Below are positions 17,446 through 26,088 of a stretch of DNA of 64,000 nt, in pieces. This DNA comes from Deltaproteobacteria bacterium (GTDB taxonomy: Bacteria; Desulfobacterota; Desulfomonilia; UBA1062). The notes beneath the pieces were generated by a model. That model was not told the DNA's origin. It saw only the letters and a list, made by a program, of their open reading frames with translations, and made no database searches. The stretch spans positions 1-64,000 of the forward strand of contig JAHDQN010000029.1 in the NCBI GenBank assembly GCA_018433775.1, written 5' to 3'. The translations under genes and the position numbers were made by a program. The first letter of the stretch is position 1. Every line of letters starts with the position of its first letter.

Positions 17446-18703
17446 GGGAGGAACCATCATCGATCCCGCAAACGGGATCGAGCAGGCCGGGGACATCCAT
17501 ATCAGGGAAGGTCTCATCGCAGAGGTCTGCCTGAACGGATGCAGGGAGACGGACGAGGAGGTCATCGACGCCTCCGGGCTGTGGGTCATCCCCGGGCTCA
17601 TCGACATGCACGTCCACCTGCGGGAGCCGGGCTTCGAATACAAGGAGGATATCGCATCGGGCAGCAGGGCCGCCGCGGCAGGGGGAATAACCACGGTGGT
17701 TTGCATGCCCAACACCGACCCGGTGAACGACAACCCGTCCGTGACCCAGTACATCGTGGAAAAGGCCAGGCACCATGCGGTGGTCCGGGTGCTCCCCGCA
17801 GGGGCCATCACCAGGGGCTTGCAGGGCGCCGAGCTCTCCGAGATGGGGCTCATGAAGGCCGCCGGCATCATAGCGGTGACCGATGACGGCAAGACCGTGG
17901 CTGATGCCGGCGTTATGAGAAGGGGCATGGAATACGCCGCCACCTTCGAGCTGCCCGTGATCTCCCACTGTCAGGACAAAAGCCTGAGTGCCTCGGGGGT
18001 GATGAACGAGGGCGGCCTATCATCCCGGCTGGGTCTGGCAGGCATCCCGAGCCTGGCCGAGGATATCGTGATCTCCCGGGATATACTCCTGGCACAGTAT
18101 ACCGGGCTGCCCATCCACATCACGCATGTCTCCACCGCCTCCGGGCTGGACATCATCAGGCAGGCAAAGGAATCCGGCGTCCGGGTAAGCTGCGATGTGA
18201 CACCGCACCACCTCCTTCTGACCGAGGAGCACGTGCGCGGGTACGACACCAATGCCAAGATGTATCCCCCGCTCAGGCGTGAAGAGGACCGGCTCGCACT
18301 CATCGAGGGGATCAGGAGCGGGACCGTGGACTGCATCGCCACGGACCACGCGCCCCACGCAAGGGATGAGAAGGACCTTGACTTCGACCTGGCGCCGTTC
18401 GGGATCATCGGGCTGCAGACCCTGCTCCCGGCGATCAATCGGCTGCACCGGGAGCACGGCATCGGCTTCAGCAGGCTCCTTTCCTGCGTGACCGCAGACC
18501 CGGCCCGCATCCTCGGCATCGAGGGGGGATCGCTCTCTCCCGGGGCACGGGCCGACGTGGCCCTGTTCGATCCGGCCGCATCATGGGTTTTCACCAGGGA
18601 AAGCGTGCTCTCCAAGTCGGCGAATTCTCCCTTTATCGGCAGGGAGATGCACGGCAGGGTCATCCGAACCATCGTGGAAGGGCGCAGCGTCTACCGGATC
18701 TAG
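17435..18703 (+). CDS. pyrC: Dihydroorotase (type I)
   Basis: 422-aa amidohydrolase forming dihydroorotate. The metal-binding HxH is in IDMHVHLREPG (His59, His61), with further ligands in SHCQD, HITHVSTA and the catalytic Asp in ATDHAPH. Length and motifs are those of the ~430-aa active class. Start GTG/ATG region overlaps pyrB, indicating a pyrR-pyrB-pyrC operon; convergent with lhgO. Confidence 0.95.
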   Translation: MWVKGGTIIDPANGIEQAGDIHIREGLIAEVCLNGCRETDEEVIDASGLWVIPGLIDMHVHLREPGFEYKEDIASGSRAAAAGGITTVVCMPNTDPVNDNPSVTQYIVEKARHHAVVRVLPAGAITRGLQGAELSEMGLMKAAGIIAVTDDGKTVADAGVMRRGMEYAATFELPVISHCQDKSLSASGVMNEGGLSSRLGLAGIPSLAEDIVISRDILLAQYTGLPIHITHVSTASGLDIIRQAKESGVRVSCDVTPHHLLLTEEHVRGYDTNAKMYPPLRREEDRLALIEGIRSGTVDCIATDHAPHARDEKDLDFDLAPFGIIGLQTLLPAINRLHREHGIGFSRLLSCVTADPARILGIEGGSLSPGARADVALFDPAASWVFTRESVLSKSANSPFIGREMHGRVIRTIVEGRSVYRI

Positions 18704-18795
18704 CAGGCCCCAGGCAGGCAGCCGGAACGATGGTTTTTCCATAGGCGGCACCTTTGGGCCCGCCCGATGGAATTTGCTGATCGACAAGGGGAATG

Positions 18796-19932
18796 TCAGG
18801 GAAACAGACCTGCCTCTCTGACCATATCCGACACGTACCTGCCCAGGGAAAGGCACGAGGTGAGTCCGGGAGATTCTATGCCGATGAGGTTGATCATGCC
18901 TGCAAGCCCCTGCTCTGTCTCGTGGCGTATAAAGAAGTCTTGTGCCGGCTCTCCGGGCCGCTGAATCTTCGGCCGGATGCCCGCCATGTCGGGCGCGAGG
19001 TCGGCAGGCTCAAGGAAGGGAAGCATCCGCCGGGCGCTTTCAAGGAACGCCTGAGCGTGAGAAGGGTCCACATCGTATGATCGCGATTCCGACGGGAACG
19101 CGTTAGGTCCCAGGCGCAGCGACCCTGACAGGTCCTTTGTGGCGTGTACGCCCAGGCCCATGAGGTTTTGCTCCGGGACGGGATACACAAGGCCGGAGAC
19201 GAGGCCCTGCTTTGCGGGGCTCACCCGGAAGTATTCCCCCTTTACCGGATAGATGCGACAGCCGGCGGCATCCACATCAATACCCGCAAGGGAGGCGACC
19301 GTATCCGCATCCAGGCCCGCGGCGTTGATCACCAGCCGTGAGGCAAACGAGTAGTGTTCGCCGTCCGGCCCGCGAGCCGTACAGAGAAAACCGGATATCG
19401 TTTTCTCCAAGGCGGTGAGCGTTGTCCGGTAGAGGATAGCGGCTCCCTGTTCAAGGCACTGGATCTCGAGGCGTCTTACGAGCCGGTGCGAGTCGATGAT
19501 GCCGGTATGGGGGGAAAAAAGGGCGCAGACCCCGCGAACATTCGGTTCCCGCTCCTTCAGCTCCTTCCCGCTCAGTATCCTGAGGTCGCGTACGCCGTTT
19601 GCCGAGCCCTTGCGGTAGAGATCCTCAAGTGCATGTTCTTCTTTCGGGGATGCCGCCACGATCACCTTCCCGATCTCCTTCAGAGGCACGCCGGTCGCCG
19701 CGCAGAACGCCCTGAGCATGGCGGAGCCCTCGACGCACAGAGATGCCTTCAGAGAGCCTTCAGGGTAGTAGATGCCCGCGTGGACTACCTCGCTGTTTCG
19801 CGAGCTGATGCCCTTTCCAGGGGCTGAGACCTTTTCCAGGACCAGTATCTGCTCTGCACAGAAACCAAACTCGCGGGCTACGGCCAACCCAACCACCCCT
19901 GCCCCGATGATCGTGATACCCACCTCAATCAT
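18796..19932 (-). CDS. lhgO: FAD-dependent oxidoreductase, L-2-hydroxyglutarate oxidase-like
   Basis: About 378 aa with an N-terminal dinucleotide-binding fold (ITIIGAGVVGLAVA) and the DAO-family pattern SSRNSEVVHAGIYYPEGSLKA, GIIDSHRLV and a C-terminal GIESPGLTSCLSLG. This pattern matches LhgO/L2HGDH-type enzymes that oxidise L-2-hydroxyglutarate; related dehydrogenases of glycerol-3-phosphate are the main alternative. ATG 19932 is preferred over the GTG six bases upstream. Monocistronic, convergent with pyrC. Confidence 0.85.
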   Translation of the reverse strand: MIEVGITIIGAGVVGLAVAREFGFCAEQILVLEKVSAPGKGISSRNSEVVHAGIYYPEGSLKASLCVEGSAMLRAFCAATGVPLKEIGKVIVAASPKEEHALEDLYRKGSANGVRDLRILSGKELKEREPNVRGVCALFSPHTGIIDSHRLVRRLEIQCLEQGAAILYRTTLTALEKTISGFLCTARGPDGEHYSFASRLVINAAGLDADTVASLAGIDVDAAGCRIYPVKGEYFRVSPAKQGLVSGLVYPVPEQNLMGLGVHATKDLSGSLRLGPNAFPSESRSYDVDPSHAQAFLESARRMLPFLEPADLAPDMAGIRPKIQRPGEPAQDFFIRHETEQGLAGMINLIGIESPGLTSCLSLGRYVSDMVREAGLFP

Positions 19933-20138
19933 GATCACGCTATAGCAGGAAATGAATACCGGGAAAACCGCAAGCTCTTATAATCAACTATAGAGAGGGG
20001 GTTCCGTGCAGGATAGATGAGGCATAACCGCCGGTAACAGGAAAATCAGGAATTCACAGGGTGAGGCAGATAGCCCATGTACATGTCGATCGAGGCGGGA
20101 GCTGCATCTCCGGAAGGAAAGGAAGGGCCTTGATTTCC

Positions 20139-20168
20139 TTGCCAGAAAAGGGCCAGTCGTGATATGAA
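20139..20168 (+). promoter_or_regulatory. Possible sigma70-type promoter of the GAPDH-like gene
   Basis: TTGCCA (20139-20144), an 18-base spacer and TATGAA (20163-20168) lie about 50 bases before the ribosome-binding site at 20209-20215. Both hexamers match the consensus only in part. The rest of 19933-20138 shows no gene. Confidence 0.35.
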
Positions 20169-20220
20169 CGTCTCAGCTCCCGGAATTCTCGATTCATTAA
20201 TAAAACACTTGGAGGATACC

Positions 20221-21987
20221 ATGGATATCAGAGACAAGGTTCCGGTTATCAGAGTCGCAATCAGAGGGGCAAATGGAAGAATGGGTCTGCAGGCCATCTA
20301 TGCTTCCATGGAGAACAACGAAGACATCCTCACCCGGGCCAGACAGAAACAGCTCAAAGATGACGATGTCTGGATCGATGTCGTATTCGGGGCGTTTACC
20401 GCGGATATCCCCACGGTTCAGCAGCTTCTTGCCGGCGTGTTGCGGTCCGAGAAGACCAAGATACTCGAAGGCTACGACAAGAACGGCCATCCGATCTACC
20501 GCCTCAAGTCCGACGGCAAGCACGAGCTGAGAACCAAATACCTGGAGCAGACCCTTGCCGAAGAGCCGCAACGGGATCACGTCATCCCCTTCGACCGGCA
20601 GGAAATAGTGGACACCCCTGACGGGCTGCCCGCCATCAAGGTCTACTCGAAAGACAAGCAGGAGGTGCTCTCCATTATACGCCACGCCAATGTCCGTCTC
20701 GGCGAGCTCTCGGCGGAGGCCATCATCGACCGGGTGATCGACACCGCGAACGATCTCGGGGCCAACGTGCTCCTCTCCTGCGTGGGCGATACGGCCAAAA
20801 AGGCCGACCGGATGATGAAATGGATGGACCGGATCCACGAAAAGAAATACGCCATCGGCTTCCTCGAGTCAGCCCCGGCCAAGGGGTGGGAAAGCCGGAT
20901 GCTCTCGCGCCAGGACGAGATCAGCGTGCTGTGCTCGCGGAACTACAGCCCCACGGGCACGCTCTTCAGGACAGGCCTGGCTTTGAAGGAGCCCCTGTTC
21001 GACTATAGCCCGTACGAGCTGGGCAAGGCGGCGAAGAAATTCAAGGGCGTGTTCAAGAGAATCCTCGAGCAGATCATTCAGACCGATGCCTTCAGCCCGT
21101 ATGCCCAGTTCCTCAAGAAGAAGCCGGCCACCATCCGGGAAATCGACGGCGAAGGCACCATCATCAACCTCCCGCCTGACTTCCTGACTATCACCTCGCC
21201 CGATTACCTCACATTCAGCTTTTACGAAGACAACGAATACGGCTTCATCTGCGCCTCCCTGATCCCCAATCTCAAGGCCTTGGGTATGGTTTTCCGTGAC
21301 CGGGAGACGGTGGACAAGCACCGCAGCAATGGAATGAAATACGAGGCTGTTACGAACGTGCCCGGCGTGTTCGGCACACAGTGGTTCCTCCAGGCCCCGG
21401 GCGAGATCGTCAAACGGGGCGGGGCTCTCTCAACGAGCTCCTGCACCACCAACGGCAACGTGGTCGCTGACTTCATCGTGCTCCTCGCGCTGCACAGCTA
21501 CTTCGACTATTTCCGGGAGACCGTCCGGGATTACTACACCTGTTCCGACAGGGCGCTTTGCCGCAAGATAGAGGACGCCATCGACAAGAAGTTCGCAGGC
21601 TTCAAAGGATATCTCGACAAGCTCTTCTCCCGGAGGGCCACATTGATCAAGACGGTTTTCGGCTTCTACTACGACAAGATATCCTCCATGAACACCGACA
21701 TGCAGCACGGCCTCACCCGTTCAGAGTCGCCGGACGTGATCGACTTCCTGCGCGAGACGACGTCGGGCTCACAGACCGAGGTGCCCAAGATCCTCTCGCT
21801 GCCCGACAGGGAGACGGCCTATCTCAAGGGGCTCAAGAAGGTCGTTGAGGACCAGATCGCCCGGGAAGGGGACGAGGAGGAAAAGGCCAGGCTCACCGCC
21901 GAGCTCGACAAGATCACGGGCAGCATCAAGACGATCAAGGAAAACATCAAAATTGTGAATATCCTGGAGGAGGTGGGTTCCAAATAA
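20221..21987 (+). CDS. Large GAPDH-like dehydrogenase of unknown role
   Basis: 588 aa from ATG 20221, chosen for the TTGGAGG 7 bases upstream. The N-terminus IRVAIRGANGRMGLQAIY reads as a Rossmann nucleotide-binding turn, and residues near 420 contain SSCTTNGNVVADF, the catalytic Cys motif (SCTTN) of glyceraldehyde-3-phosphate dehydrogenases. The protein is much longer than the ~335-aa GAPDH and carries a ~180-aa C-terminal charged, helical extension. Substrate is unknown. It could be a dehydrogenase-like protein with a structural role. Alone between lhgO and a tRNA. Confidence 0.55.
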   Translation: MDIRDKVPVIRVAIRGANGRMGLQAIYASMENNEDILTRARQKQLKDDDVWIDVVFGAFTADIPTVQQLLAGVLRSEKTKILEGYDKNGHPIYRLKSDGKHELRTKYLEQTLAEEPQRDHVIPFDRQEIVDTPDGLPAIKVYSKDKQEVLSIIRHANVRLGELSAEAIIDRVIDTANDLGANVLLSCVGDTAKKADRMMKWMDRIHEKKYAIGFLESAPAKGWESRMLSRQDEISVLCSRNYSPTGTLFRTGLALKEPLFDYSPYELGKAAKKFKGVFKRILEQIIQTDAFSPYAQFLKKKPATIREIDGEGTIINLPPDFLTITSPDYLTFSFYEDNEYGFICASLIPNLKALGMVFRDRETVDKHRSNGMKYEAVTNVPGVFGTQWFLQAPGEIVKRGGALSTSSCTTNGNVVADFIVLLALHSYFDYFRETVRDYYTCSDRALCRKIEDAIDKKFAGFKGYLDKLFSRRATLIKTVFGFYYDKISSMNTDMQHGLTRSESPDVIDFLRETTSGSQTEVPKILSLPDRETAYLKGLKKVVEDQIAREGDEEEKARLTAELDKITGSIKTIKENIKIVNILEEVGSK

Positions 21988-21991
21988 GAGC

Positions 21992-22020
21992 TTGACACTC
22001 CTTTTTCGTTTGGATTATGA
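21992..22020 (+). promoter_or_regulatory. sigma70-type promoter of tRNA-Met
   Basis: TTGACA (21992-21997), 17-base spacer, TTATGA (22015-22020); a start near 22027 would be about 7 bases before the tRNA. It begins 5 bases after the preceding stop codon. Confidence 0.65.
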
Positions 22021-22033
22021 CCTCTCAACAGAA

Positions 22034-22106
22034 GGGCCCATAGCTCAATTGGTAGAGCCACCGGCTCATAACCGGTAGGTCCCTGGTTCGATTCCAGGTG
22101 GGCCCA
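22034..22106 (+). tRNA. tRNA with CAT anticodon (Met, or Ile2 if lysidine-modified)
   Basis: Acceptor GGGCCCA (22034-22040) pairs with TGGGCCC (22099-22105), discriminator A22106. Anticodon stem ACCGG/CCGGT encloses CTCATAA, anticodon CAT. The first acceptor pair is G-C, so it is not an initiator tRNA; elongator Met is most likely, tRNA-Ile(CAU) is the alternative. CCA not encoded. Confidence 0.93.
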
Positions 22107-22184
22107 TAGTCCGTTGCGAAACGAGGGAGTAGAGATTTGCTTTGCCACAGAAAAAACATGCACACGCTCTCGGAAGAGGTGAAT

Positions 22185-22216
22185 AAAGGGATGCTCACAC
22201 GAGCATCCCTTTTTTT
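22185..22216 (+). terminator. Intrinsic terminator after tRNA-Met
   Basis: A 12-bp perfect stem AAAGGGATGCTC (22185-22196) / GAGCATCCCTTT (22201-22212) with loop ACAC, running into a T tract. It would end the tRNA transcript before the Nif3 gene; being symmetric with flanking A and T runs it could work in both directions. Confidence 0.9.
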
Positions 22217-22255
22217 CTTGGGCGAGACAGGTGTATCTCTGGAGCGGACGAGAGG

Positions 22256-23011
22256 ATGCTGCTGAAAGACCTGCTCACCGTCCTGGACGGCATCGCCCCC
22301 TTTGACACCGCGGAGTCGTGGGACAACACCGGCCTCATGGTGGGCGACACCCTCCGGGAGGTCCGGTCGGTCCTGGTGGCTCTCGATCCCTCTACAGAGG
22401 TCATCCAGGAGGCGGAGAAGCTCGGCGCAGACCTGGTCATCACGCACCACCCGCTTATCTTCACCCCGCTGAAGCGGATCGATCTCCAGGAGAGCGTCCC
22501 CGGGAGGATCGCCCGGCTGATCCGGGCATCCATAGCCATGGTGAGCATGCACACGAACCTCGATGCAGCGCAGGGCGGGGTGGCGGACGAGCTTGCGGAC
22601 AGGCTCTGCCTGAAGGAGGTGCAGCAGCTCAAGGTGCTGAGGATCGGAAGAGTCGAGCAACCGTGCGACCTTCGGGCATGGGCGGCAAGCCTGCCCTTCG
22701 AGACGGTCCGTGTCGTGGACGCGGAAAGGCCCGTGGAAAACGTGTGCGCCTGCCCGGGAAGCGGGATGGACTATCTCGGTGAGGCCATCGACCGGGGCTG
22801 CGACACCCTGGTGACCGGAGACGTGCGCTACCACGCGGGCCTCGATGCAAAAGAGGCCGGCATCAATGTCGTGGACCTCGGGCATTTCGCCACGGAAGAG
22901 ATCATCGTAGCCCCGCTGGCCGAAAGGCTCGGCAGCCTTCTTCCGGGAGTCACGGTCCGGACGTATGGGGCAAAAGACGTATTCCTGCAGATCAAAGGAG
23001 AGAATCATTGA
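22256..23011 (+). CDS. Nif3-like dinuclear metal centre protein (DUF34)
   Basis: 251 aa. DUF34/Nif3 family: ESWDNTGLMVG near the N-terminus, LVITHHPLIF (first metal His pair), HTNLD and the C-terminal GHFATEE motif give the conserved di-metal site. Annotated in databases as GTP cyclohydrolase I type 2-like, but the true function is unsettled. It shares a TTGA stop/start overlap with the zinc-ribbon protein, a pairing conserved in delta-proteobacteria. Confidence 0.9.
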   Translation: MLLKDLLTVLDGIAPFDTAESWDNTGLMVGDTLREVRSVLVALDPSTEVIQEAEKLGADLVITHHPLIFTPLKRIDLQESVPGRIARLIRASIAMVSMHTNLDAAQGGVADELADRLCLKEVQQLKVLRIGRVEQPCDLRAWAASLPFETVRVVDAERPVENVCACPGSGMDYLGEAIDRGCDTLVTGDVRYHAGLDAKEAGINVVDLGHFATEEIIVAPLAERLGSLLPGVTVRTYGAKDVFLQIKGENH

Positions 23012-23763
23012 AGGATTTATTACAAGGACTCATCGCTTTACAGAACGTGGAACTGGAGATCTTCAAGGCGGAAGAAGGTCTGAAAGAGCTTCCCAAGGAG
23101 ATCGACGAGATCGAGAGCATCATCCGCGCGAGAAAGGGCTCGCTCGACGCCGTGGATGAGGAAATCGCCCTGCTCGAGGAGAAAAAGGGCCCCCTGGAGG
23201 CGGAGCTCAATGAGAACCAGGAGATCCTCGATGCCGCTGATGCCCGGATAAAGCGGATCAAGACGAACAAGGAATATCTCGCGCTCCAGCGGGAGATCGA
23301 CCTTGCCAAAAAGCGCAAGAGCGACATCGAAGAGCAGCTCCTGGGCATCATGGACAAGATCGAGAAAAAGGGGTCGGACAAGGAGAGGATCCAGAAGTCC
23401 TTCGATGCCGACAGGGTCATCCTGGACGAGAAAAAGGACAAGCTCCTTGCCCAGATGCGGGAGCTCGAAGCGGTGGTTGCCGAGTACAAGGGCCAGGACG
23501 AGAAGCTCAGGGCCAGTGTCGATCCCTCGCTCCTCTCCAAGTACGACCGCATCAAGCAGGGCAAGAGGGGCCTGGCCGTGGTGGAGTGCCACCACGGGGT
23601 CTGCCGGGGCTGCCACATGCACATCCCGCCGCAGCTCTACAACGAGCTCGTCCGGGGAGACAGGATGATCATCTGCCCCACCTGCCAGCGGATGCTCTAT
23701 GTCGAGGACGAGCCTGGGAAGGGAAAGGCCGAAGAAAAGCCAAAAGAAGAGAACAAGGAATAG
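23008..23763 (+). CDS. Coiled-coil zinc-ribbon protein
   Basis: 251 aa from a TTG start overlapping nif3. Residues 1-180 are a long charged coiled coil; residues about 190-235 form a C4 zinc ribbon (CHHGVCRGCHMHIPP ... CPTCQRMLY). This is the C4-type zinc-ribbon family seen next to Nif3 genes; a role in RNA or protein binding is presumed. The C-terminus is a Lys/Glu tail. Confidence 0.88.
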   Translation: MKDLLQGLIALQNVELEIFKAEEGLKELPKEIDEIESIIRARKGSLDAVDEEIALLEEKKGPLEAELNENQEILDAADARIKRIKTNKEYLALQREIDLAKKRKSDIEEQLLGIMDKIEKKGSDKERIQKSFDADRVILDEKKDKLLAQMRELEAVVAEYKGQDEKLRASVDPSLLSKYDRIKQGKRGLAVVECHHGVCRGCHMHIPPQLYNELVRGDRMIICPTCQRMLYVEDEPGKGKAEEKPKEENKE

Positions 23764-24136
23764 CTGCCGGGAGTTTCCCCGCATCAGATGCGCGAGCACC
23801 AACGGCCGGAGCCGGATGACTAAAAAAATCGGCTTCCGGTCTGTGCCCCGCCCTTAGATTGTCCTGTCTTTTTCCCGGAATATCTGATAAACTATCGATC
23901 AATCCAACAGCGATGCTTCACGAGCGTCATCGCCCCCGCCGGATACCGGACCATCCGAGAAACTTAATAAAAAAATAGTTCTCAAGTTTTTTATGAATTA
24001 TCCGTAAAGGTAACATTGGATACGGATGAATTGAAGAGCATACTTATATGAACATACCGGGGCTTCACAGGCTTAATAAATCAATTGTTAAGCGAATCAT
24101 CCAAAATTTTTTAAAAACCCAAGGAGGAGTAAGGCT
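23764..24136 (+). other. Intergenic region before the pilin gene
   Basis: About 370 bases with no convincing ORF. I see an imperfect inverted repeat around 23813-23842 (CCGGAGCCG ... CGGCTTCCGG, T-poor downstream) that may terminate the zinc-ribbon transcript, and from 23960 an A+T-rich stretch expected to hold the pilin promoter. I looked for a sigma54 -24/-12 element, common before pilA genes, and found none that fits. A strong AAGGAGGAG (24121-24129) serves the pilin. Confidence 0.4.
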
Positions 24137-24571
24137 ATGTTAACAAACAAGAAAGGTTTCACCCTCATCGAGTTGATGATCGTCGTGGCGATCATCGGTA
24201 TCCTGGCGGCAGTGGCCATCCCGGCGTATTCGGGCTACACCAAGCGGGCCAAGGCAAGCGAGGTCACCAATGCAATGGGTTCGGTGGTGGCATCAGCAAA
24301 CGAGTATTTCAGCGACAGAGGCGAATGGCCGGCTGATATTAACACATTTGATGGCATACGGGACAGTCTGGGTGTTACATTCCCCCAGACCTATGTAAGC
24401 GCCATTGCTTGGAGTCAGGCGGACCAGGAATTGACCGTCACAATTGATAATACGGAACTTGACCTGAGCTCTGCTGGTGGTGCAGACTGTGATATTACAC
24501 TCGAGGGAGAGGAAGCTACCAGAGGGGTCTGGGGAGGAACTTGTGCCGCGACCTATATTCCCAGGAACTAG
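24137..24571 (+). CDS. pilA: Type IV pilin (PilA-like major pilin)
   Basis: 144-aa prepilin. The class III leader is MLTNKKG, cleaved before Phe8 of [19 protein letters not shown], with Glu at mature position 5 and the hydrophobic N-terminal helix intact. The C-terminal domain has two cysteines (about residues 120 and 138) placed to form the usual D-loop disulphide. Monocistronic, with its own terminator; pilin assembly genes are not nearby. Probably the major or a major-like pilin, assembled in the envelope. Confidence 0.92.
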   Translation: MLTNKKGFTLIELMIVVAIIGILAAVAIPAYSGYTKRAKASEVTNAMGSVVASANEYFSDRGEWPADINTFDGIRDSLGVTFPQTYVSAIAWSQADQELTVTIDNTELDLSSAGGADCDITLEGEEATRGVWGGTCAATYIPRN

Positions 24572-24626
24572 TCATCGCATCGGGTAAATGGGTGGTGCTT
24601 ATAGAAAGCACCGGCATACATGAATA

Positions 24627-24657
24627 TGAAAAGGGGCCGTGCACGGCCCCTTTTTTT
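24627..24657. terminator. Bidirectional terminator between pilA and the Dsb-like gene
   Basis: Perfect palindrome GGGGCCGT-GC-ACGGCCCC (24633-24650) flanked by AAAA and TTTTTTT. It lies between two converging genes and would serve both strands. Confidence 0.9.
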
Positions 24658-24669
24658 CTCCCGAAAAGA

Positions 24670-25851
24670 TCAATTCTCAAGAAGCCCCGCAACCGCCTGA
24701 ATGTCCGAGCCGGAGAACATGATTCCATCCTGGGTGAAGATGGTCGGCACGGATGTGACGCCGAGCTTCGAACCGAGAGCTAGCGCCTTCTCCAGGAGAG
24801 CCTCGCCATCTTCGCATGCAGAAACAGTGCTGACCGGCCCACCCATCCAGTCGTCAAACAAGTAGGATTCCAGATTCATCTTCAGGCAGATGGCCCTGAC
24901 CGCTTTTGCCCGGCCGCTGCCTCCTGCCACCAGAAGTACGTTCAAGGCGGTCCTGGTTTCGTCAAGAAGCGGCAGGATATCCTCAATCGCCTTGTGGCAG
25001 TGAGGGCAATCCGGGCTCGAGAACATGTAGAGGGTGTGTCTGATTTCACCTTCAGGCGCGTACCGGACCGCGGCTGCCTGGTCCAGCTCGCTTCCCAATC
25101 CTTGAAACGTGCTTGAGGTGAGCTGTATGAATCCTTCCCTGGTGATGCTGGTGTTCTCTTGAAACATCTCTCCTGCTATGAGGAAGGACTTGCCCGCATA
25201 CACCGAGACCTTTCCTTTCTCCGTCTGCAGCAGAACTTCGCAGAGACCGTGAACAGGCCTTTTCGACAACACGACGGCGGTTGGAAATGACTTGTGGATT
25301 TCTATGGTATCCAGGTTTACCCGCTCACAAGGATCCCTTGTATAGGCCTGAAATGCAATGGCTGAGGAAACCAGAAGAACGGTCAGGATCGGCACGGAGT
25401 ACTTCCCGGGGATGTTCCTCAATGTGTTCCGCCCTGTCAAGGATGCGTTCAGGAAAAGAAAGGAAGAGGATGCCAGAAGGGCAACATCACGGACGAGATC
25501 TTTCCAGGAAATCTTTTCGGCCGCGGGCGATGTGGTGAAACATCCGCACGAGATGTCCAACTCGCGGTACAGGCTTATGGAGATCGCCAGGGTGAAAGAT
25601 GCGAGCAGCAGGGTGGTAACCAGGGAGCCGGCCCAGAGGAGCACGCCGGTGGCAATGGACAGTCCGGCCAGGATCTCTGTCCAGGGGAGGATGATCGCGA
25701 AGGCATTTACTGTCCAGAGCGGCAGGAGGTCATACGCGACCACTGCTCTAGTGAAGCCTTCGATATCTGCGAGATGGATCAGGCCGGTATACATGAATAT
25801 GCCGCCAAGAAGGACGCGCGAAAGAACGAAAGCCGCGTGCAGGGTCTTCAT
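24670..25851 (-). CDS. MauE/DoxX-like membrane domain fused to DsbC-like thioredoxin
   Basis: 393 aa. Residues 1-160 have four or five transmembrane segments with a MauE/DoxX-like pattern (LLGGIFMYTGLIHL ... ELDISCGCF, two Cys near 105-107). Residues about 175-245 resemble the DsbC dimerisation domain, and 265-393 form a thioredoxin domain with FSSPDCPHCH (CxxC near 281-284) and the cis-Pro loop GVTSVPTIF. A likely membrane-tethered disulphide isomerase/oxidase whose N-terminal domain could pass electrons. Convergent with pilA, whose product needs a disulphide; a functional tie is inference. Confidence 0.75.
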   Translation of the reverse strand: MKTLHAAFVLSRVLLGGIFMYTGLIHLADIEGFTRAVVAYDLLPLWTVNAFAIILPWTEILAGLSIATGVLLWAGSLVTTLLLASFTLAISISLYRELDISCGCFTTSPAAEKISWKDLVRDVALLASSSFLFLNASLTGRNTLRNIPGKYSVPILTVLLVSSAIAFQAYTRDPCERVNLDTIEIHKSFPTAVVLSKRPVHGLCEVLLQTEKGKVSVYAGKSFLIAGEMFQENTSITREGFIQLTSSTFQGLGSELDQAAAVRYAPEGEIRHTLYMFSSPDCPHCHKAIEDILPLLDETRTALNVLLVAGGSGRAKAVRAICLKMNLESYLFDDWMGGPVSTVSACEDGEALLEKALALGSKLGVTSVPTIFTQDGIMFSGSDIQAVAGLLEN

Positions 25852-26088
25852 GGTATCTCCTCGATCAATGATGACCTATAAGTATCACAGGATGCAGGCT
25901 GAGTACATATTGAGGAATTTCTAAAATGTGATCGGGATAGAGGTCTTGCCTGGACGGGCTTTGTATCCCCTTCCAGACGGCTACTAGCTGCGGGCCAGCC
26001 TGCCTATTGACAAGCTGATGAATGACAGCTAAGAGCAGCACGGGAGTATGAGCGTCTGATCGCAACAGAGGTCTGTCAGTAGGGCGCC

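Noticed and set aside
23764-24136. RNase P RNA or another structural RNA behind the Nif3/zinc-ribbon pair
   Set aside because: rnpB follows this pair in some delta-proteobacteria, but the conserved GAGGAAAGTCC-type segments are absent here.
23960-24136. sigma54 promoter of pilA
   Set aside because: No GG-N10-GC element with flanking consensus could be found, although pilins are often sigma54-controlled.
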